In this document: in pieces, positions 8,527-17,573 of the stretch
How the letters are laid out: every line of letters starts with the position of its first letter
Numbering within the stretch: the first letter of the stretch is position 1
Origin: Bacillota bacterium
GTDB taxonomy: Bacteria > Bacillota > Clostridia > Peptostreptococcales > Anaerovoracaceae
Length of the DNA stretch: 64,000 nt
Assembly (NCBI GenBank): GCA_023415235.1
Contig: JAEZLP010000064.1
Span: 1-64,000 of the forward strand
Direction: 5' to 3'
Notes under the pieces: generated by a model
Seen by the model: the letters and a program-made list of their open reading frames with translations, nothing else
What the model was told of the DNA's origin: nothing
The model's database searches: none
Translations under genes and position numbers: made by a program

Positions 8527-9597
8527 ATGAAAAACAAGCTTGGAAAACAGACTTTTCACTTTCCCTGCATGCCAAGGATCGTCGGGTCCTATTCCATTGT
8601 CGGAGAGAAGGAAGGCAAGGGGCCCATGGCAAAGTGGTTCGATATGATTCTGGAAGACGATACCTATGGGGAGAAAACCTGGGAAAAATCGGAAAGTAAA
8701 ATGCTGAAGCAGGCAATTCTTATGGCGCTTCAAAAGTCAGGCAGGGACAAGGAGGACATCGACACTATTTTAAGCGGTGACCTGATCAACCAGATCATGT
8801 CATCCTCCTTCATGGCCAGAGATTTAGCGGTTCCGTTCATTGGCCTTTACGGCGCATGCTCCACCATGACGGAATCCATGATTCTGGGTTCGGTTATGAT
8901 TGACGGAGGGTATGCATCCAATATCATCGTTGGAGCATCCAGCCATTACTGTACTGCGGAACGTCAATTCCGAATGCCCCTGGAACATGGAAATCAAAGG
9001 CCGCCATCCGCCCAATGGACCTCCACAGCGTCGGGGGCGATGGTGCTATCGGCCTTTGACAAGGGAGATTCGGCGGTGACTCATGGGAAATCATCGCCTC
9101 AGGGTCAGGAAGTGAAAGAAGTATATATCACTCATGCGACCGTTGGCAAAGTCATAGATACCGGTATGAAGGACGCAAACCAGATGGGCGCGGCCATGGC
9201 TCCCGCAGCGGTTGACACCATCATCCGTCATTTGTCGGACACGGGAAGAGAACCGGGGTACTATGATTTGATCATGACGGGCGATTTAGGTCTGATCGGA
9301 AAAGAAATCGCATTGGATCTGCTCAGCGGAGCCGGAATCGAGATCGGCGGCATCTTTAAGGACTGCGGCGCATCGATGTATGACAGGAGCCAGGACACCC
9401 ACAGCGGCGGCAGCGGCTGCGGCTGTTCCGCGTCCATCTTCTGCGGTTATGTATATCGGGAAATGCGGCTCGGGAAAATCAAAAACGCATTGCTGATCTC
9501 AACCGGCGCATTATTGTCGACAATCAGCTCCCAGCAGGGCGAGTCGATTCCGGGAATTGCTCATGCGGTTGCTGTAACAACAGAAGGAGGCAAGTAA
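8527..9597 (+). CDS. spoVAD: Stage V sporulation protein AD
   Basis: A 356-residue soluble protein with a thiolase-like fold. In Bacillus it binds Ca-dipicolinic acid on the outer face of the spore inner membrane. Recognisable segments are GLYGACSTMTESM (~108-120), GASSHYCTAERQFRMPLE (~137-155) and the C-terminal GDLGLIGKE and CGASMYD stretches. It lies 9 bases after spoVAC, and its stop overlaps the spoVAE start (TAATG). It is slightly longer than the usual ~338 residues because of an extended C terminus. Confidence 0.93.
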   Translation: MKNKLGKQTFHFPCMPRIVGSYSIVGEKEGKGPMAKWFDMILEDDTYGEKTWEKSESKMLKQAILMALQKSGRDKEDIDTILSGDLINQIMSSSFMARDLAVPFIGLYGACSTMTESMILGSVMIDGGYASNIIVGASSHYCTAERQFRMPLEHGNQRPPSAQWTSTASGAMVLSAFDKGDSAVTHGKSSPQGQEVKEVYITHATVGKVIDTGMKDANQMGAAMAPAAVDTIIRHLSDTGREPGYYDLIMTGDLGLIGKEIALDLLSGAGIEIGGIFKDCGASMYDRSQDTHSGGSGCGCSASIFCGYVYREMRLGKIKNALLISTGALLSTISSQQGESIPGIAHAVAVTTEGGK

Positions 9598-9950
9598 TGG
9601 ATTACCTGTATGCATTTTTAATCGGCGGAGGATTCTGCGTCGTTGGACAACTCCTGTTTGACGCCACAAAGCTTACCATGCCCAGAATCCTGGTGCTTTT
9701 TGTCGTAGCCGGAGCAGTATTGACAGGGTTGGGGCTCTATGAACCCCTCGTCAAACTGGCCAAGAATGGTGCCACGGTACCGTTACCGGGATTTGGATAT
9801 TCATTGGCAAAGGGGGCGATGGACGGAGCAAAAGAAGGCTTTCTACCCATGCTTGCAGGCGGATTAAAAAATACTGCCGCGGGGTTGACCGCAGCAGTAG
9901 GATTTGGATATATTATCTCATTAATTTTTTCACCGAAATCGAAACGATAA
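9597..9950 (+). CDS. spoVAE: Stage V sporulation protein AE (SpoVAEb type)
   Basis: A 117-residue membrane protein with three to four hydrophobic segments and the family motif GGGFCVVGQLLFDATKL near the N terminus. The conserved GATVPLPGFGYSLAKGAMDGAKEGF (starting ~58) follows. It is the last gene of the spoVAC-AD-AE operon and part of the dipicolinic acid channel. The stop lies only 15 bases from the end of the converging penicillin-binding protein gene, and no terminator hairpin separates them. Confidence 0.92.
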   Translation: MDYLYAFLIGGGFCVVGQLLFDATKLTMPRILVLFVVAGAVLTGLGLYEPLVKLAKNGATVPLPGFGYSLAKGAMDGAKEGFLPMLAGGLKNTAAGLTAAVGFGYIISLIFSPKSKR

Positions 9951-9965
9951 TTCATTCAAAAGGGT

Positions 9966-12900
9966 TCAGTCGAGAAAATCCAGCCAGTCAGGCGGTTGGT
10001 TTCCGTTACCCTGTCCTCCGTTGCCGTTATTGTTTCCGTTGCCATTGCCATTGCCATTACCGTTACCGTTACCGTTGTTCGTTCCGGGCTCCAGAGGGGT
10101 GATTCCTCCGCCTTCCGGATCGTAAATCCCGTCCCAGATCCCCGAATTCGGACTGAGCGTCTTGGTCGGATCAATGGGATACTGAACGGTGTTCGGATTG
10201 TGGAGATTGCAGTAGTAAGAGGGCTGCTCATAGGTGATGTCGCCCACATTCGGGTCAACGGTATAGGGACGCTTTACAAAGACCTTGCTGACCGAATTGG
10301 GACAATAAGGAGTTGCTAGATACCCGCTGTCATTGCAGACATTGACTGCAACATGCACATTGTCCGTGGTGGTCGGCTCCGTACCCTTGATGAAGTATTC
10401 ATTTCGCACCGTGCCTCTCGGATCCAGAGCGCTTAGCTCGGAAGGAAGCCTGCCCGATTTGGTATCGATTGCTACGCTGATTACATTGCCGGGCGCCGAT
10501 GGGAAGCTTCCGGGAGCGATTCCTTCATGAACCCGCTTCATAATCTTGCTCCATAGCTTGGCTGCCGATACGCTTCCTTGACTTAATTCCACATTCACGT
10601 CATTTCCAATCCAGACAGATGCGGCATACTGCGGTGTAAAGCCTACGAACCATGCGTCATAGTTATCCGAAGTCGTACCGGTTTTTCCTGCAACAGGCTG
10701 GCTGCCGATGGCGGCGGATCCGCCGATTCCACTTGTAACAACCGATCTCAGCATATCCTGCATGATAAAGGCAACTCCTGCATCCATAGCTCTTGTGGAT
10801 GCCGCGGTTTTTTCCAGAATCACGTCGCCGCGTTTCGTAGTAACCTTGGTATAGGCAACAGGTTCGGTGTAGTTCCCCTGATTTGCAAAGGCGCCGTATC
10901 CTGCGGCCATTTCCAGAGGAGAAATTCCTCGGCTCATTCCTCCAAGCGCCAGAGCCGCGGCATTCATGTCATTCACATTCCCGGATTCCACAATCGTGGT
11001 TACCCCGCATTTTTTCAGGAAGTTGACAGAGTTCTCCACTCCGATATCGGAGAATACTTTTACCGCATTCACATTGACGGATTGTTCAAGCGACTGTCTC
11101 ATGGTATGCAGGCCACGGTATCCGTTGTACCAGTTTTTCGGCCAAAGCTTGCCCTGAATCGTGAGAGGGGCATCGTCGATCACGCTGGCTGCAGTCCAAA
11201 GAGCTCCGAAGCTGTTCCCCTCGGAAGCAGTATTGGCAATGCCGGAACTAGCTTTCTCCAAGCCTAGCTGAAGGGCCGGACCGTAAACTCCCATGGGCTT
11301 GATGGACGAACCGGGCTGGCGGGGACTGGTTGCACGGTTGAAAAGAAGTCTTCCTTCAATATTTCTACCACCCACCATCGCTTTGATCCCGCCTGTCTTG
11401 TAATCAAAAACAACCATAGCGGATTGGGGCTGGATAACCTTTTGCTTCAATGAATAACCGGCGCTGCTCACAGAGATTCCTTCCGGCACAAATTGGAAAA
11501 AGTCAGGCTGATCCTTGAAAAACTGCCCACTGATGATCAGATTGCCGTCGCTGTCCTTGTCCTTATACTGCTGCGGAATTTTCAGCACGCCACCCTTGAT
11601 ACAGTAGAAGATGCCGTCTTGAACCACATACATGTCCTTGAATTCAACGCTGTAGTCCACCTTGCCCTGAACCTCGGTCTTATAGAAGTTCAGGCGCTTG
11701 CCCTTCAGCAGAATGATCCCGCCGTCATCGGCCGCCTGGTATTCTTCCGGGGAGAGGGTGAAGGTGCCTTCCTCGTTGAAATAATTATTATAACTGTACA
11801 GCAGAATGTTTCCGTTTGCGCCAAGCACATTTCCTGCTCCATCCTTTTTCAGCCCGGTTACTTTCGGGAAGTTGCCGTTGTTGACAAATTCCTCTTCCGC
11901 AATCTTCTGGATTTTAGAGCTCATCGTAGTATAAATTCTCAGTCCGCTGTTGTATATCTTTTGTTTTGCCTCTTCCTCGCTCAGATTCAGTTCCTCCATT
12001 AGATCCTCAACCACCTGATTGATGACGAAGTCTGCAAAGTAGGATGAAATCTCATTGGAGGTGTCCTGGCTGGGATTGATGGAAGCTCTCAGGTCGCTGG
12101 CCATGGCCACATCATATTCGTCCTGAGTGATTTTTCCCTGATCCAGCATGAATTTCAGAATCAGATTTTTTCTGTTTGTAAAGGTATCGTTATAAACAAG
12201 CGTGTAGGTCGTGCCTTTCTGGATAATATTCGGATCATCCGGCGTTACCTGGGCGTTTTCATATCTCTTGATCAGCGCATTCCGATCCGGCGACTGGGGC
12301 AGACTGGCTAGGGCAGCGCATTCCAGGAGGGTGAGCTCCTGCACGTCCTTGGAGAAGTACGCCTGGGAAGCGGCCTGGACGCCGTTCGTTCCGTAACCCA
12401 GGAAAATGGTATTCAAATAAGCTTCCAGAATCTGCTTTTTTGTCAGATGCCGTTCCAGCAAGACGGTGTAGTAGGCTTCTCTGATTTTTCGTGTCAGGGT
12501 GCGGTGTGATTTTGTTTCAGCGAGATATACGTTTCTGGCAAGCTGCTGGGTAATCGTACTTGTCCCACTGATTTCGTCGCCTTCCATTACGCCCTCCTTG
12601 ATCGCCCCGAGGATACGGATCACGTTGAAGCCGTTGTGTTCCCAGAAGGTCTTGTCTTCAATGGCAATGAAAGCGTCAACCAGGTCCTGGGGGAGGTCGG
12701 TATAGGAGACGTTGGTCCGCAGACCGTCCGAGGTCAACAGGCTGTCAATTATGTTTCCTTCATCATCATATAGAACAGAATTCTCCGTCAGCCTGGAATA
12801 GATATTATCCGGTTCTATGGGCTCGGTCGTTACGATAATAGAAACGACTATCCCTCCAAGGACAACACATAAGGTTGCGAAGATCAGTGCAATGAACTTG

Positions 12901-13292
12901 AACAGCCGCTTCTTGTTGATCGTGTATTTTTTCTTTTTCTTATGTTTTGTCATAGGCTCCTCACTGTTGGGACTGCTGCCGCGTTCATCGTCCCCGGCAG
13001 CTGCCGCACTTCGGAACTCATCCTTCTTGAACGAGCCCAGTTTTGATGTAAGCATATTCTGCGGCTTTGATTCCGAAAGCCGCTCCAAACGGGTTTTACC
13101 GGACTTAGTGTCCTGCAACCCGGCTGATGGTTCGTTCGGATCTTCAGAACTTTTCTGATTGAATTCTTTTTCTAATTGATTGTGCTGCTCCAACCTGTTC
13201 AGGCTTTTATCAAAAACGTTGCTGATTTTATCAAATTTATCAAGGAATTCATCGATCTCATTCTTGTCTTTATTATCTAAATCATCCGACAT
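9966..13292 (-). CDS. Class A penicillin-binding protein (bifunctional peptidoglycan synthase)
   Basis: A 1108-residue membrane-anchored glycosyltransferase/transpeptidase. A ~120-residue acidic then Lys-rich cytoplasmic tail precedes one transmembrane segment (about 130-155). The GT51 domain (~165-350) has the catalytic Glu in EDKTFWEHNG (~212) and GTSTITQQLARN. The transpeptidase domain carries SSIK (S662, K665), SVN (~737-739) and KTGT (~869-872). A Pro/Gly/Asn-rich C-terminal tail includes a run of Gly-Asn dipeptides. The start is ATG 13292, with AGGTG 6-10 bases upstream; an in-frame TTG at 13325 would add 11 residues and lacks a ribosome site. Length (usual ~650-900) is raised by the long N-terminal tail and a ~150-residue insert between the domains. 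Confidence 0.93.
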   Translation of the reverse strand: MSDDLDNKDKNEIDEFLDKFDKISNVFDKSLNRLEQHNQLEKEFNQKSSEDPNEPSAGLQDTKSGKTRLERLSESKPQNMLTSKLGSFKKDEFRSAAAAGDDERGSSPNSEEPMTKHKKKKKYTINKKRLFKFIALIFATLCVVLGGIVVSIIVTTEPIEPDNIYSRLTENSVLYDDEGNIIDSLLTSDGLRTNVSYTDLPQDLVDAFIAIEDKTFWEHNGFNVIRILGAIKEGVMEGDEISGTSTITQQLARNVYLAETKSHRTLTRKIREAYYTVLLERHLTKKQILEAYLNTIFLGYGTNGVQAASQAYFSKDVQELTLLECAALASLPQSPDRNALIKRYENAQVTPDDPNIIQKGTTYTLVYNDTFTNRKNLILKFMLDQGKITQDEYDVAMASDLRASINPSQDTSNEISSYFADFVINQVVEDLMEELNLSEEEAKQKIYNSGLRIYTTMSSKIQKIAEEEFVNNGNFPKVTGLKKDGAGNVLGANGNILLYSYNNYFNEEGTFTLSPEEYQAADDGGIILLKGKRLNFYKTEVQGKVDYSVEFKDMYVVQDGIFYCIKGGVLKIPQQYKDKDSDGNLIISGQFFKDQPDFFQFVPEGISVSSAGYSLKQKVIQPQSAMVVFDYKTGGIKAMVGGRNIEGRLLFNRATSPRQPGSSIKPMGVYGPALQLGLEKASSGIANTASEGNSFGALWTAASVIDDAPLTIQGKLWPKNWYNGYRGLHTMRQSLEQSVNVNAVKVFSDIGVENSVNFLKKCGVTTIVESGNVNDMNAAALALGGMSRGISPLEMAAGYGAFANQGNYTEPVAYTKVTTKRGDVILEKTAASTRAMDAGVAFIMQDMLRSVVTSGIGGSAAIGSQPVAGKTGTTSDNYDAWFVGFTPQYAASVWIGNDVNVELSQGSVSAAKLWSKIMKRVHEGIAPGSFPSAPGNVISVAIDTKSGRLPSELSALDPRGTVRNEYFIKGTEPTTTDNVHVAVNVCNDSGYLATPYCPNSVSKVFVKRPYTVDPNVGDITYEQPSYYCNLHNPNTVQYPIDPTKTLSPNSGIWDGIYDPEGGGITPLEPGTNNGNGNGNGNGNGNGNNNGNGGQGNGNQPPDWLDFLD
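10010..10085 (-). repeat. Hexanucleotide repeat encoding the Gly-Asn tail of the penicillin-binding protein
   Basis: Imperfect repeats of a 6-base unit (CCGTTA/CCATTG on the + strand) encode alternating Gly-Asn dipeptides near the C terminus of the class A penicillin-binding protein. Simple repeats like this are prone to slip-strand length change in steps of two residues. Confidence 0.75.
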
Positions 13293-13425
13293 GGTATCAC
13301 CTGCCTCATTAATAAAATGTATCAAATCCCAATTTATTATAGCATACTACCTTTTTTCTGTTAATGAAATTCTTATGAAAGACACACACTTGTAATATTA
13401 ATGGCTTTGAAAGGAAACGAATTCA

Positions 13426-13454
13426 TTGATTTGCCTGGGGATAAGAAGTATAAT
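13426..13454 (+). promoter_or_regulatory. Sigma-A promoter of hutP
   Basis: TTGATT at 13426-13431, a 17-base spacer and TATAAT at 13449-13454. The position, 40 bases before the ATG at 13494, rules out an earlier in-frame ATG at 13401 as the start. Confidence 0.75.
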
Positions 13455-13493
13455 AGAGCAGGAAACAATGCGGATTTGCATGGAGGAAAAGAT

Positions 13494-13910
13494 ATGTACG
13501 ATAGTATCGATGTGGCCAGAGCGGCGATCAAGCTGGCTATTACGCCAAACAGAAGCTCTGAGGAGCAACTGATTTTGAAGCTAAAGGAAAAGGAAATCTT
13601 TGGTGCGGCTGTGGATATCGGCGGCGATATCGTCAACTCCATTCACGTGGTCATCGAAAGAGCCATCATTGCCTCCAGAAAGAGCGGAGTAACCAGGGAA
13701 TGCCATGTGCAGGACGGAGCCATCGCCGGTGCTTCCAGAGAAGCGATTATGCAGATTGCTGCCAAGGCAACCGGTCTGAACGGCGGAGGCAAGGTCGCCA
13801 TCTGCCGTCATAAAGAACATCTCAGCGTATGTATTTTTATGAGCATCGGACTCCTGCACCTGAACGAAGTGGTCATCGGTCTCGGGCACCGCTCACTGCC
13901 TGCGGAGTAG
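13494..13910 (+). CDS. hutP: HutP-family RNA-binding protein
   Basis: A 138-residue protein of the HutP family. In Bacillus, HutP binds hut mRNA with histidine and Mg2+ to antiterminate histidine-utilisation genes. The family core is present: ARAAIKLAIT near the N terminus, KEIFGAAVDIGGD (about 40-55), then IERAIIASRKSGV and HREHLSVCIFMSIGLLHLNEVVIGLGHR-like sequence at the C terminus. The start is ATG 13494 with GGAGG 7 bases upstream, downstream of a clear promoter. It stands alone with no hut genes nearby, so the target is unknown. Many clostridia carry such orphan copies. Confidence 0.85.
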   Translation: MYDSIDVARAAIKLAITPNRSSEEQLILKLKEKEIFGAAVDIGGDIVNSIHVVIERAIIASRKSGVTRECHVQDGAIAGASREAIMQIAAKATGLNGGGKVAICRHKEHLSVCIFMSIGLLHLNEVVIGLGHRSLPAE

Positions 13911-13950
13911 AGCAGACTGCTGTTGTTATATTAAGAACCAGATATAGATA

Positions 13951-13979
13951 TTGACATAGATTACACAATATGGTAAATT
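13951..13979 (+). promoter_or_regulatory. Sigma-A promoter of comEC-holA
   Basis: TTGACA at 13951-13956, 17-base spacer, TAAATT at 13974-13979, placed 39 bases before the comEC start. The -35 is perfect and the -10 matches at 4 of 6. Confidence 0.65.
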
Positions 13980-14017
13980 GAAAAAGAGAGAAAGAGGATC
14001 GGTTTTCGGAGAAGCAA

Positions 14018-16450
14018 ATGAGAAGACCTGTCGTTTTTCTTTTTCTTTTTTTCAGCTTTGGAATCGCGCTGGAGTTTTATCTGGCTCCGGAGCCATTCTT
14101 TTTTTTGTTTTTGGACAGCCTGCTGGTTTTGACCCTTTCCATCGTTTATATTCTGGAAAGGAGGAAGGAAGGAAAAGCTCCGGAGCAACTATCCCTTCGC
14201 AAGAAAAGGAATCTGATCGGGCTGGGCTTTCTCTTTCTGCTTGCCATGGAGCTGGGCGCGTTCTGCTTTTCCACTGAGGAACAGCAGAGGGATCCGCTGG
14301 AATCAAAGGCGGGGAAGACTTGCACCATGGAAGGAAGGATTTTAACGGTTCAGATCCGGGACGAAATCAATTATCAAATGCTTGTCCAAGACAAGGATGG
14401 CGTTAAGCGGTTGATCAAGGTAAAGGGTGGCATGGAGGATCCGGCAGCCTATGTTGGAAACCACGCCGTCATAAGAGGCAGGGTGGAGCTGCCCTCCGGA
14501 AGAAGAAATCCCGCGATGTTCGATTACCGGTTATATTTGAAAACAAGGGGAGTGCGGGTAATCCTGAAAAGCGAATCCGGAATGATAGAAAGAGAGGACC
14601 CAGAAACGTTTTCAATTCTTAACAGAATCGCCATGCTGAAATACGGCTTTCTTCACAAGCTGGAAAAGGAGATGGAGCCGGAGGCTTACGGATTGCTCGC
14701 CGGAATGCTGTTCGGCGATTGCAGCATGATTGGGGAGGATACCTACGAAGCCTTTCAGAAAAATGGGATAGCCCATATACTGAGCGTTTCCGGTATCCAT
14801 ACGGGCATCGTATATCTGTTTGTCAGCAGGCTCCTTGGCAGGCGCAAGACGAGAAGCTTCTACCTCATCACCGCTGCCGTCCTTGTATTTTATGCAGCAT
14901 TGTCGGAATTTTCTCCTTCGGTGGTCAGGGCGGTGATTATGATTCTGATCCACATCCTTTCTAAAGTAATCTACCGAAGATATGATTTCCTTTCCTGCAC
15001 CGCCGCCAGCGCGATGATCATGCTGCTGGCAAACCCATTTTACCTATTCAACACGGGCTTTCAGCTATCCTATCTTGCGGTATTCTGCCTTGCGGTTTTG
15101 CTGCCCTGGATGGAGCGACGGATCAGATTGATGGAAGAAAAGGGGACAAATGGACTTGACACGGAAAGCCTCCGCTTTCTTTCGCCGCTTTTGATCATAC
15201 AGGCGGGTATGGCTCCCTTTACCGCTTATCTGTTCAACTATTTTTCCTTTGCCTCCCTGATCATCAATATTCCGGTCATCGCCATCTCGGCGCTGATCCT
15301 TCCCATGGGCATCGTTCTGATCCCCCTTTCCCAGGCAGGCGGAATCCTTTTCGGTGTGGGAGCTCTGGGCGCCGAGGTGCTTGTCTCGCTGGTGCTTTGG
15401 CTCAATGAACTGTTTTATCTTCCGGGACTTGGCTATGTGAATGCGGTAAGCCCTCCGATCCTTTTCCTGCTGTTTTTTTACGGGATGTTTTTTCTTCTTT
15501 TTTCTGAATATTTCCGTATACTATGGCAGAGAGGAAAGAAAAAAGCTATGGCGGCAAGCTGCTTTCTCATTCTGGTTCTGTCCCTTGCGGCGTCTGGACC
15601 GGCGGATTCGAGCCACAGGGAGCCAGGTTTGGTTTTTGTAGATGTAGGTCAGGGGGACTGCCTGCATATCAGAACGCCGGAGGGCAGGAATATCCTGATT
15701 GACGGAGGCGGCAGCGCAAGCTACAAGGTCGGGGAAAAAATACTGCTGCCATACCTGCTGAAAAACGGAGTAAGCTTCGTCGACCTTGCTATTGCCACAC
15801 ACCTCCATGAAGACCACTATCAGGGGCTGGAGGAGCTCGCAGGAAAGATGGAGGTCCGGAGACTGGGCATCTATGAAGCCAACAGACTGAGAGAAAAGGA
15901 AATTCTGGGCGCCACAGGGCTCCGGAAGGACTGCCTGCTTTATCTGACAGCCGGTGACCGGATTTGGATGGAAAAGGACGTATGGATCGATGTGCTTTAT
16001 CCCAGGGAATTGACTGAAAAGGGATATGAGTCCTTGGTTGCCGAGGAAAAGGATGAGAACCGAAGCAGTCTAATTCTGAAGGTGCAGTACCGGGGCCTGA
16101 CCGTGATGATGACAGGCGATCTCGGGATTGAAGGGGAGCGGATGCTCATGAGGTGTTACGGGCAGAACCCCGGCATCCTTCATGCCAATGTTCTGAAAAT
16201 CGGCCATCATGGAAGCCGATTTTCAACCGGAGACGAATTTCTTGAGGCAGTCCGTCCAAAAACGGCAGTTTTCCAGGTGGGGAAAAATAATTTTGGCCAT
16301 CCCCATCCATCGGTCATTGAAAAATGCCGCGGAAGAGGTATAATGATCTTTAGGAATGATGCTGACGGAGCGATCATGTTCCAAAACGAAGGGGATCGAT
16401 GGGTCGTTGATTCCATAGTCTATCGAAATAAATTCTGTCTGCGGCCTTAA
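14018..16450 (+). CDS. comEC: DNA uptake channel protein ComEC/Rec2
   Basis: An 810-residue polytopic membrane protein forming the channel through which single-stranded DNA enters during transformation. In order it has two N-terminal membrane segments, a DUF4131/OB-like soluble region (~90-190), the Competence domain (~220-500) and a C-terminal metallo-beta-lactamase domain (~540-800). The Competence domain has GLLAGMLFGD and HILSVSGIHTGI followed by several helices. The metal-binding motif of the last domain is THLHEDHYQG, with DVGQGDCLHIRTPEG and KIGHHGSRFST. The family often has THPHxDH at this site, so the substitution keeps all metal ligands. It is the full length. holA follows at 31 bases, a pairing common in Firmicutes. 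Confidence 0.94.
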   Translation: MRRPVVFLFLFFSFGIALEFYLAPEPFFFLFLDSLLVLTLSIVYILERRKEGKAPEQLSLRKKRNLIGLGFLFLLAMELGAFCFSTEEQQRDPLESKAGKTCTMEGRILTVQIRDEINYQMLVQDKDGVKRLIKVKGGMEDPAAYVGNHAVIRGRVELPSGRRNPAMFDYRLYLKTRGVRVILKSESGMIEREDPETFSILNRIAMLKYGFLHKLEKEMEPEAYGLLAGMLFGDCSMIGEDTYEAFQKNGIAHILSVSGIHTGIVYLFVSRLLGRRKTRSFYLITAAVLVFYAALSEFSPSVVRAVIMILIHILSKVIYRRYDFLSCTAASAMIMLLANPFYLFNTGFQLSYLAVFCLAVLLPWMERRIRLMEEKGTNGLDTESLRFLSPLLIIQAGMAPFTAYLFNYFSFASLIINIPVIAISALILPMGIVLIPLSQAGGILFGVGALGAEVLVSLVLWLNELFYLPGLGYVNAVSPPILFLLFFYGMFFLLFSEYFRILWQRGKKKAMAASCFLILVLSLAASGPADSSHREPGLVFVDVGQGDCLHIRTPEGRNILIDGGGSASYKVGEKILLPYLLKNGVSFVDLAIATHLHEDHYQGLEELAGKMEVRRLGIYEANRLREKEILGATGLRKDCLLYLTAGDRIWMEKDVWIDVLYPRELTEKGYESLVAEEKDENRSSLILKVQYRGLTVMMTGDLGIEGERMLMRCYGQNPGILHANVLKIGHHGSRFSTGDEFLEAVRPKTAVFQVGKNNFGHPHPSVIEKCRGRGIMIFRNDADGAIMFQNEGDRWVVDSIVYRNKFCLRP

Positions 16451-16481
16451 TATCGGCAGAATGTCTGGAAGAGGAAGTTAA

Positions 16482-17537
16482 ATGGCATATAAGAGTTCCG
16501 GTGCGGAAGAACACGCTTATAAAAAAATAGACAAGGATATCAGGAACAACTGCGTAAAAAAAATGCTGCTCCTTTGCGGCAGGGAGGAATTTCTGATTCA
16601 CTGGGCGGTAGACGCCCTGATCGGAAAATACGTGAACCCTGTCTGCAGGGATATGGATTTTTCTAAAATGGACGGCACGGCGCTGACCTTTGAACAAATC
16701 AGAAACGACTGTGAAACGCTGCCCTTTCTTTCGGAGCGCAGGGTTGTGCTGATTTCCGATTTCAAGCTCGTGGAAGGCGGGAAGACAAAAGGCTTTGAGG
16801 AGGAGGAGGAAAAGCGGTTGGCGGATTATCTGAAGGATATTCCGGACCACTGTCTCCTCATTATGACCTCCCAGGGCGTGGATAAAAGGAAGAAAATTGT
16901 AAAAAACATTGCCGAGTGGGGCAGTGTGTACGAATTTGGCGAGCTTGACGAAAAATCGTTGAAATCCTACATCGAGAAGCGATTCAAGGAAGCGGGGAAA
17001 ACCGCGCGCCCGTCAGTGGTTGCGGAATTGATCGCCGCCTCGGGATACTACGACAAGGATACGGATTATACCCTGTACAATCTGGAGAACGATATTAAAA
17101 AAGCAATCGCTTACAATGAAAGCTCCGACATCGGCATGGATGCGGTTGAAAACTCGATCTCCGGGAATATGGACACCAATGTCTTTTCTATGATCGATTC
17201 CCTTGGAAGGAACCGCAAGGACGAAGCCTATCAAATGCTTCATAATCTTCTGGTCTCGGGGGAGCAGGTTTACAAGCTGCTGGCCTTGCTGTGCTCCCAC
17301 TTTGAAATCATCCTTTCCGTGAAAGAGATGCGGGAGGAGGGGAAGTCCTTTGCTGAAATGAAGGACATCCTGGGGATCCATGAATTCAGAATTAAAAAAG
17401 CGGCCTCCTTTGCTGAAAAATACTCCCTGCAGAGCCTGCGACAGATTCTGCAGAGGGCTTATGAGATCGATAAAAATATCAAGACCGGACTGCTGGAGTC
17501 CTCCCTGGCCTTGGAGCTTTTCATCGCAGGGATCTAG
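16482..17537 (+). CDS. holA: DNA polymerase III delta subunit
   Basis: A 351-residue clamp-loader subunit that opens the beta sliding clamp. It has the AAA-like fold of the family: LLLCGREEFLIHWAV near the N terminus, ILIS-like RRVVLISDF (~85-95), the LNYLEND equivalent TLYNLENDIKKAI (~195-208) and the C-terminal helical collar. The ATP site is naturally degenerate in delta. The ribosome site GAGGAAG precedes the ATG. It shares the comEC transcript. An EamA-type transporter gene follows at 36 bases. Confidence 0.92.
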   Translation: MAYKSSGAEEHAYKKIDKDIRNNCVKKMLLLCGREEFLIHWAVDALIGKYVNPVCRDMDFSKMDGTALTFEQIRNDCETLPFLSERRVVLISDFKLVEGGKTKGFEEEEEKRLADYLKDIPDHCLLIMTSQGVDKRKKIVKNIAEWGSVYEFGELDEKSLKSYIEKRFKEAGKTARPSVVAELIAASGYYDKDTDYTLYNLENDIKKAIAYNESSDIGMDAVENSISGNMDTNVFSMIDSLGRNRKDEAYQMLHNLLVSGEQVYKLLALLCSHFEIILSVKEMREEGKSFAEMKDILGIHEFRIKKAASFAEKYSLQSLRQILQRAYEIDKNIKTGLLESSLALELFIAGI

Positions 17538-17573
17538 CAACAGCGGCGGATGAAATAGAAATGGAGAAGAATT

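Noticed and set aside
10010..10085. Short tandem repeats as a possible CRISPR array
   Set aside because: The units are 6 bases with no spacers and encode Gly-Asn inside a gene. No CRISPR array was seen anywhere in the window.
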